DNA of 9,363 nt. It comes from Chitinophaga pinensis (GTDB taxonomy: Bacteria; Bacteroidota; Bacteroidia; SXHM01). Made by a program: the position numbers and the translations under genes. The notes beneath the pieces are model-generated. The model made no database searches and was not told the origin of the DNA. It saw nothing but the letters and a program-made list of their open reading frames with translations. The DNA is taken from NCBI GenBank assembly GCA_945889235.1, contig CAMDBK010000096.1, positions 1 to 9,363 on the forward strand. Reading direction: 5' to 3'. Below are positions 6,049 through 9,363 of this stretch, one piece after another; position 1 is the stretch's first letter, and every line of letters begins with the position of its first letter.

Positions 6049-7008
6049 ATGACAGAAACTATAGCCGCAATTGATTACACAGCAGAAATTAAACGGCTGA
6101 AAAAAGAAAAGAACGCCATTATTCTTGCTCATTATTATGTGGTTCCGGAAATACAGGATATAGCTGATTTTATTGGCGACAGCCTTGGTTTATCGCAACA
6201 GGCGGAAAAGACAAATGCAGAGATGATTGTATTTTGCGGTGTGCGTTTCATGGCTGAAACTGCCAAGATATTAAACCCTGAAAAGAAAGTTGTGCTGCCG
6301 GATTTAGATGCCGGTTGCTCATTAGAAATGTCGTGCCCGTCTGAACCCTTCAGTAAGTTTAAAGCAGAGCATCCTGAACATATTGTTATTTCATACATCA
6401 ATTGTTCATCAGAGATAAAAGCACTGAGTGATATTATTTGTACTTCTTCTAATGCCGAAGCAATTATTCGTTCAGTTCCGGAAGACAAGCCCATTATTTT
6501 TGCACCTGATAAAAATCTCGGGCGTTTTCTTGCCCGCAAGACAGGGCGCGATTTGTTACTATGGGATGGCGCCTGCATGGTGCACGAAGCTTTTTCAATT
6601 GATAAATTATTAAGACTTCATCGCGAACATCCCAATGCGAAAATTATTGCTCACCCTGAAAGTGAAGAACCGGTGCTGAAAGTGGCAAACTATATTGGTT
6701 CAACTACCGGTATGATAAACTTTGTAAAGAACGACCCACACAATGAATTTATTGTTGCTACCGAAGCAGGGATCATGCATCAGATGAAGAAAGAAGTGCC
6801 GCATAAAAAAATAATACCTGCGCCTGCAAGCGAGGATAATACCTGTGCCTGCAGTGAATGCCATTTTATGAAAATGAATACCATGCAGAAATTATATCTG
6901 TGCATGAAAAACGAAAAACCCGAGATAATCATTGATGAAGAAGTGCGTTTGCAGGCATTAAAACCAATCAAAAGAATGCTGGAAATTTCAAAACAGGCAG
7001 GGTTGTAA
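6049..7008 (+). CDS. nadA: Quinolinate synthase (NadA)
   Basis: This [4Fe-4S] enzyme condenses iminoaspartate with dihydroxyacetone phosphate to quinolinate, the second step of de novo NAD synthesis in the cytoplasm. It has 319 residues, a normal length. The N-terminal A-H-Y-Y (about 27-30), G-D-S-L-G-L-S (43-49) and F-C-G-V-R-F-M-A-E (62-70) are family signatures. Three conserved cluster ligands are visible: C90 in D-A-G-C-S-L-E, C176 in D-G-A-C-M-V-H-E, and C271 in E-C-H-F-M-K-M-N. C266 and C268 add a C-x-C-x-x-C pattern. The substrate-binding segment H-P-E-S (about 202-205) and T-E-A-G-I (238-242) are present. It starts 21 bases after the DUF2062 stop, which suggests co-transcription. nadB follows after an 85-base spacer that holds a palindromic repeat. 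Confidence 0.97.
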   Translation: MTETIAAIDYTAEIKRLKKEKNAIILAHYYVVPEIQDIADFIGDSLGLSQQAEKTNAEMIVFCGVRFMAETAKILNPEKKVVLPDLDAGCSLEMSCPSEPFSKFKAEHPEHIVISYINCSSEIKALSDIICTSSNAEAIIRSVPEDKPIIFAPDKNLGRFLARKTGRDLLLWDGACMVHEAFSIDKLLRLHREHPNAKIIAHPESEEPVLKVANYIGSTTGMINFVKNDPHNEFIVATEAGIMHQMKKEVPHKKIIPAPASEDNTCACSECHFMKMNTMQKLYLCMKNEKPEIIIDEEVRLQALKPIKRMLEISKQAGL

Positions 7009-7019
7009 ATATTACAGGA

Positions 7020-7080
7020 TGTCACGGTGAGCGTAGTCGAACCGCTTAATTATTGCCCTTCGACTACGCTCAGGGTGACA
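7020..7080. repeat. Compound palindromic repeat between nadA and nadB
   Basis: Two 26-base arms (7020-7045 and 7055-7080) are inverted copies matching at 22 positions around a 9-base A/T loop. Each outer arm begins or ends with TGTCAC/GTGACA and shares the core GAGCGTAGTCGA or its complement. The four mismatches are paired within arms: the left arm has CGGT (7025-7028) facing ACCG (7041-7044), while the right arm has CCCT (7056-7059) facing AGGG (7072-7075). Each arm can thus form its own small stem. I recall this core as a widespread dispersed repeat in Bacteroidota; not searched. Confidence 0.8.
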
Positions 7081-7093
7081 GAAAATACAGAAT

Positions 7094-8653
7094 ATGAATA
7101 CAGATTTTTTGGTTATCGGCTCAGGAATTGCGGGATTAACTTTTGCATTAAAGACAGCGCAAAAACTTCAGGAGGCAACTGTAACTATTATTACCAAAGC
7201 AGACGAAAGTGAATCGAACACGAAGTATGCGCAGGGTGGAATTGCTGTTGCACTCGACAATGTTTTCGACTCGTACCAAAAGCATATAGATGATACATTG
7301 CTTTGTGGTGATGGTTTGTGCAATCCGGCCATTGTGGAATTAGTGGTAAAAGAAGGACCTGAACGGCTGAAAGAATTTATTGAGTGGGGCGCTAACTTTG
7401 ACCGCAACACCAGCGGCAACTATGATTTGGGCAGAGAAGGCGGGCACAGTGTTAATCGTATTCTTCATCATAAAGATATAACCGGGCTTGAGATGGAACG
7501 TACTTTATTGCAACAAATACATGCTACAAAAAATATAAAGGTTCTTCAACATCATTTTGCTATTGATTTAATTACCGACCATCATCGCCCGGGAAAAGTA
7601 AGCAAGTGGAGAAGCTATAATCAATGTTATGGCATTTACTCTTTAGACAGGGCTTCAGGTAAAATTGAAAAAATTATTTCCAAGGTTACTCTTCTTGCCA
7701 CCGGTGGAGCAGGTCAGGTTTACCGAAACACAACTAATCCGATTATTGCTACTGGTGATGGAGTAGCCATGGCACACAGAGCCAAAGCACTTATTACCAA
7801 TATGGAGTTTATTCAGTTTCATCCAACAGCATTGTATAATCCGGGTGAAAGTCCTTCGTTTCTTATTTCAGAGGCGGTGCGTGGGTTTGGTGCGAAACTG
7901 AAGACTAAAGACGGACAACCTTTTATGCATAAATACGATACGCGTGAAGAGCTTGCTTCGCGTGATATTGTTGCGCGCAGCATTGATACTGAGCTGAAGA
8001 CAAGAGGTGATGAATTTGTTTATATTGATTGCAGGAATTTGGACAAAGAGAAATTTGTAGCTCATTTTCCTAACATTAACAACAAATGTGTTTCACTGGG
8101 GATTGATATTTCAAGAAACATGATACCGGTTGTACCTGCTGCGCATTACATGTGCGGAGGAATAGATGTGGATGAATTCGGGCGCAGCAGTATTAAGAAT
8201 TTGTATGCCTGTGGCGAATGTTCTAACACGGGTTTACATGGTGCCAACCGCCTTGCCTCCAACTCACTGTTGGAAGCTTTAGTCTTTGGCCACCGTTGTT
8301 TTATGGATGCAACCGAGCAGGTAAATGAATCGGATTATGTTGCTGATGTACCTGAGTGGAATGCAGCGGGAACACAACAACCAAAAGAAATGGTATTGAT
8401 TACCCATGACCGGAAAGAAGTTCAATATTTAATGAGTGACCTTGTAGCTATTGTACGCAGCAACCAGCGTTTACTATTAGCTATGAAACGGCTGGATATT
8501 ATTTATCAGGAAACACAGCAACTCTATAACAACACGGTACTATCACCTCAACTTTGTGAGTTGAGGAATGTTGTTGTGGTTGCTTATCTTATTATTAAAC
8601 AATCGATGCAACGGAAGGAAAACAGGGGGACGTTTTTTAATGTGGATTTATAG
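7094..8653 (+). CDS. nadB: L-aspartate oxidase (NadB)
   Basis: A flavoenzyme that oxidises L-aspartate to iminoaspartate, feeding NadA in de novo NAD synthesis; cytoplasmic. It belongs to the succinate dehydrogenase/fumarate reductase flavoprotein family. The N-terminal FAD-binding site G-S-G-I-A-G-L is at 9-15, and R-E-G-G-H-S contains E115. H243 (Q-F-H-P-T-A), R290 (A-S-R-D-I-V) and H351 (A-A-H-Y-M-C-G-G) fall at or within one residue of the catalytic H244, R290 and H351 known for the E. coli enzyme. The C-terminal FAD motif G-L-H-G-A-N-R-L-A-S-N-S-L-L-E is at about 377-391. The helical C-terminal domain is present (M-Q-R-K-E-N-R-G near the end). It has 519 residues against about 540 in E. 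coli. The tail ends abruptly at F-N-V-D-L where homologues continue, and a decayed IS abuts here, so the last residue and stop may be IS-derived. The active site is complete, so activity is expected. Confidence 0.97.
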   Translation: MNTDFLVIGSGIAGLTFALKTAQKLQEATVTIITKADESESNTKYAQGGIAVALDNVFDSYQKHIDDTLLCGDGLCNPAIVELVVKEGPERLKEFIEWGANFDRNTSGNYDLGREGGHSVNRILHHKDITGLEMERTLLQQIHATKNIKVLQHHFAIDLITDHHRPGKVSKWRSYNQCYGIYSLDRASGKIEKIISKVTLLATGGAGQVYRNTTNPIIATGDGVAMAHRAKALITNMEFIQFHPTALYNPGESPSFLISEAVRGFGAKLKTKDGQPFMHKYDTREELASRDIVARSIDTELKTRGDEFVYIDCRNLDKEKFVAHFPNINNKCVSLGIDISRNMIPVVPAAHYMCGGIDVDEFGRSSIKNLYACGECSNTGLHGANRLASNSLLEALVFGHRCFMDATEQVNESDYVADVPEWNAAGTQQPKEMVLITHDRKEVQYLMSDLVAIVRSNQRLLLAMKRLDIIYQETQQLYNNTVLSPQLCELRNVVVVAYLIIKQSMQRKENRGTFFNVDL

Positions 8654-8847
8654 GCTTAGCCAAAATCAACATTTTTTGCATCAGCCAGAGGATGCGTTTG
8701 ATATTGTAAATTATTCCATTACTCTCCAACACACTTTTTATCTGTATTGAACCATAATGGGTTGTGCAACATGAATGACATCTATTTTTCCCATACAATA
8801 CCACATTTTCAGCATTTTTCTTTTCGCCCCACACAATAAAGCGAGAT
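8640..8847 (-). pseudogene. IS3-family orfB transposase fragment (frameshifted)
   Basis: On the - strand the segment from about 8847 down to 8640 carries pieces of the OrfB N-terminal region in more than one frame: I-S-L-Y-C (about 8847-8833), then I-D-V-I-H-V-A-Q-P, equivalent to the IDxxHxxxP motif. After a frame change come H-Y-G-S-I-Q-I and N-I-K-R-I-L-W-L-M-Q-K-M, equivalent to the YGSRRI and NRKRVxRLMxxMG motifs, and L-A-K-P-I-N-P. The D-D-E catalytic core that should follow is absent because nadB begins there. Non-functional. Confidence 0.65.
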
Positions 8848-8858
8848 TTATTGTGTGG
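8829..8858. repeat. Perfect 12-bp inverted repeat within the IS remnant
   Basis: CCACACAATAAA (8829-8840) and TTTATTGTGTGG (8847-8858) are exact reverse complements around GCGAGA. It lies at the orfA/orfB junction of the remnant. No T-run follows on either strand, so it is not a standard terminator. It may be a later palindromic insertion. Confidence 0.6.
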
Positions 8859-8901
8859 CAAATTTACATTGCTTGTACTGTAAGTTTTTTATTGCTTTTT
8901 T

Positions 8902-9222
8902 CTACCATAACTTTATGAGAACATTTTGCCCAAAGAACTGCGTATATTTTTTCAGCCACTCGTTTTCAACGCGTAGCTGCCCTATTTGTTTGAATAATTC
9001 TTCTTTCAGTTTTTCATCACTGCGTTCAGCTGCCATGCTTGATGGCTGCTTAAAAAGTTTGGCACTGTTTTCTAAAAACTGCTTCTTTTAGGCACTTACC
9101 TGACTGCTATGTACTTAATATTCTGAAGCTACTTGTTCAATCGCTTCTTTTCTTGTGTGAGGGGGTTCTAATGCCACCCTAGTTTTAACATTCGCCACTT
9201 AAGTTTTGCATCCTATTTTCAC
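8902..9222 (-). pseudogene. IS3-family orfA (helix-turn-helix transposase subunit) pseudogene
   Basis: Read on the - strand from a possible GTG at 9222-9220, one frame gives an OrfA-like protein interrupted by three stops: TAA at 9201-9199, 9117-9115 and 9090-9088. Matching parts are V-K-T-R-V-A-L-E (9189-9166), Q-V-A-S-E-Y followed after a stop by V-H-S-S-Q-V-S-A (the DNA-binding helix-turn-helix), and K-K-Q-F-L-E-N-S-A-K-L-F. The C-terminal leucine-zipper segment contains L-K-E-E-L-F-K-Q-I-G-Q-L and E-N-E-W-L-K-K, then runs to TAG at 8904-8902. The 9090-9088 stop replaces the invariant Trp of the W-K-K-Q motif. The zipper half is much better preserved than the first half. Dead gene. Confidence 0.75.
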
Positions 9223-9363
9223 TGTTTGTCTGGTTTTAATGAGTTAAATCAATACATTCATTTTAACTTTTTTCCAGTCCATAATTAATGGGAGCATTAC
9301 CCAACGGAAACATAAATTAAAAATGAGTTAATACCCTGTGAGATAATATAAAAGGTCTGTGAG
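9223..9363. other. Non-coding stretch upstream of the IS orfA remnant
   Basis: AT-rich, with no supportable gene on either strand. It may contain the eroded IS end. Two short direct repeats are visible: AATGAGTTAA at 9238-9247 and 9322-9331, and CTGTGAG at 9336-9342 and 9357-9363. Both are too short to interpret. Confidence 0.4.

Larger units (their letters stand above)
8640..9222 (-). mobile_element. Decayed IS3-family insertion sequence remnant
   Basis: The - strand holds, in the right order (orfA then orfB), broken reading frames that match the two transposase proteins of IS3-family elements. The orfB part stops after roughly its first third, where it meets the 3' end of nadB, so most of the catalytic DDE domain is gone. 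No terminal inverted repeats or target-site duplication could be identified. The left (nadB) edge is approximate, about 8640-8655, and the right edge is at or beyond the orfA start. Confidence 0.75.

Noticed and set aside
7027..7212. Plus-strand open frame across the nadA-nadB repeat
   Set aside because: It lies over the palindrome and the nadB start in another frame, with no protein-like pattern.
8855..9091. Plus-strand open frame of 78 residues (Cys/Phe/Ser-rich)
   Set aside because: It is the antisense of the orfA leucine-zipper region, and its composition is that of a shadow frame.

Overview
The window looks like chromosomal DNA of a Bacteroidota bacterium (Cytophagia, Chitinophagia or Sphingobacteriia type; the genus cannot be read from the sequence). 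The evidence is a secreted protein with SprB-like repeats, a PKD domain and a type IX secretion 'type B' C-terminal sorting domain (CHU_C); A-rich leaders without Shine-Dalgarno sequences; a TAnnTTTG-type -7 element; and dispersed palindromic repeats of a kind I associate with this phylum. Base composition is moderately AT-rich. All intact genes lie on the + strand.

Layout. (1) 1-740 is the 3' part of a membrane-anchored family 2 glycosyltransferase that begins upstream of the window. (2) A REP-like hairpin at 737-760 supplies its stop codon and sits just before a TTG-started Opp/Dpp-type ABC transporter permease (775-1896) with a long extra periplasmic segment. (3) 1897-2166 is a non-coding stretch with dyads and sigma-54-like fragments. 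It leads into a small phasin-like coiled-coil protein (2167-2496) closed by a very strong intrinsic terminator. (4) 2630-8653 looks like one transcription unit: a T9SS cargo protein, a DPM1-like family 2 glycosyltransferase, a DUF2062 membrane domain, nadA and nadB. NadA and NadB together make quinolinate from aspartate and dihydroxyacetone phosphate, the first two steps of de novo NAD synthesis. The phosphoribosyltransferase gene nadC is not in the window. (5) 8640-9222 is a decayed IS3-family element on the - strand, with recognisable but broken orfA and orfB; it abuts the 3' end of nadB. 9223-9363 holds no gene I can support.

Most interesting points. The glycosyltransferase and DUF2062 reading frames appear to be two halves of one protein (about 390 residues), split by a -1 frame change at a run of ten A. 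This could be programmed or transcriptional slippage, a recent mutation, or a homopolymer sequencing error. The nadA-nadB spacer holds a compound inverted repeat whose two arms differ by paired, compensating changes. A perfect 12-bp palindrome lies inside the permease coding region. The window does not otherwise show a novel defence or mobile system.
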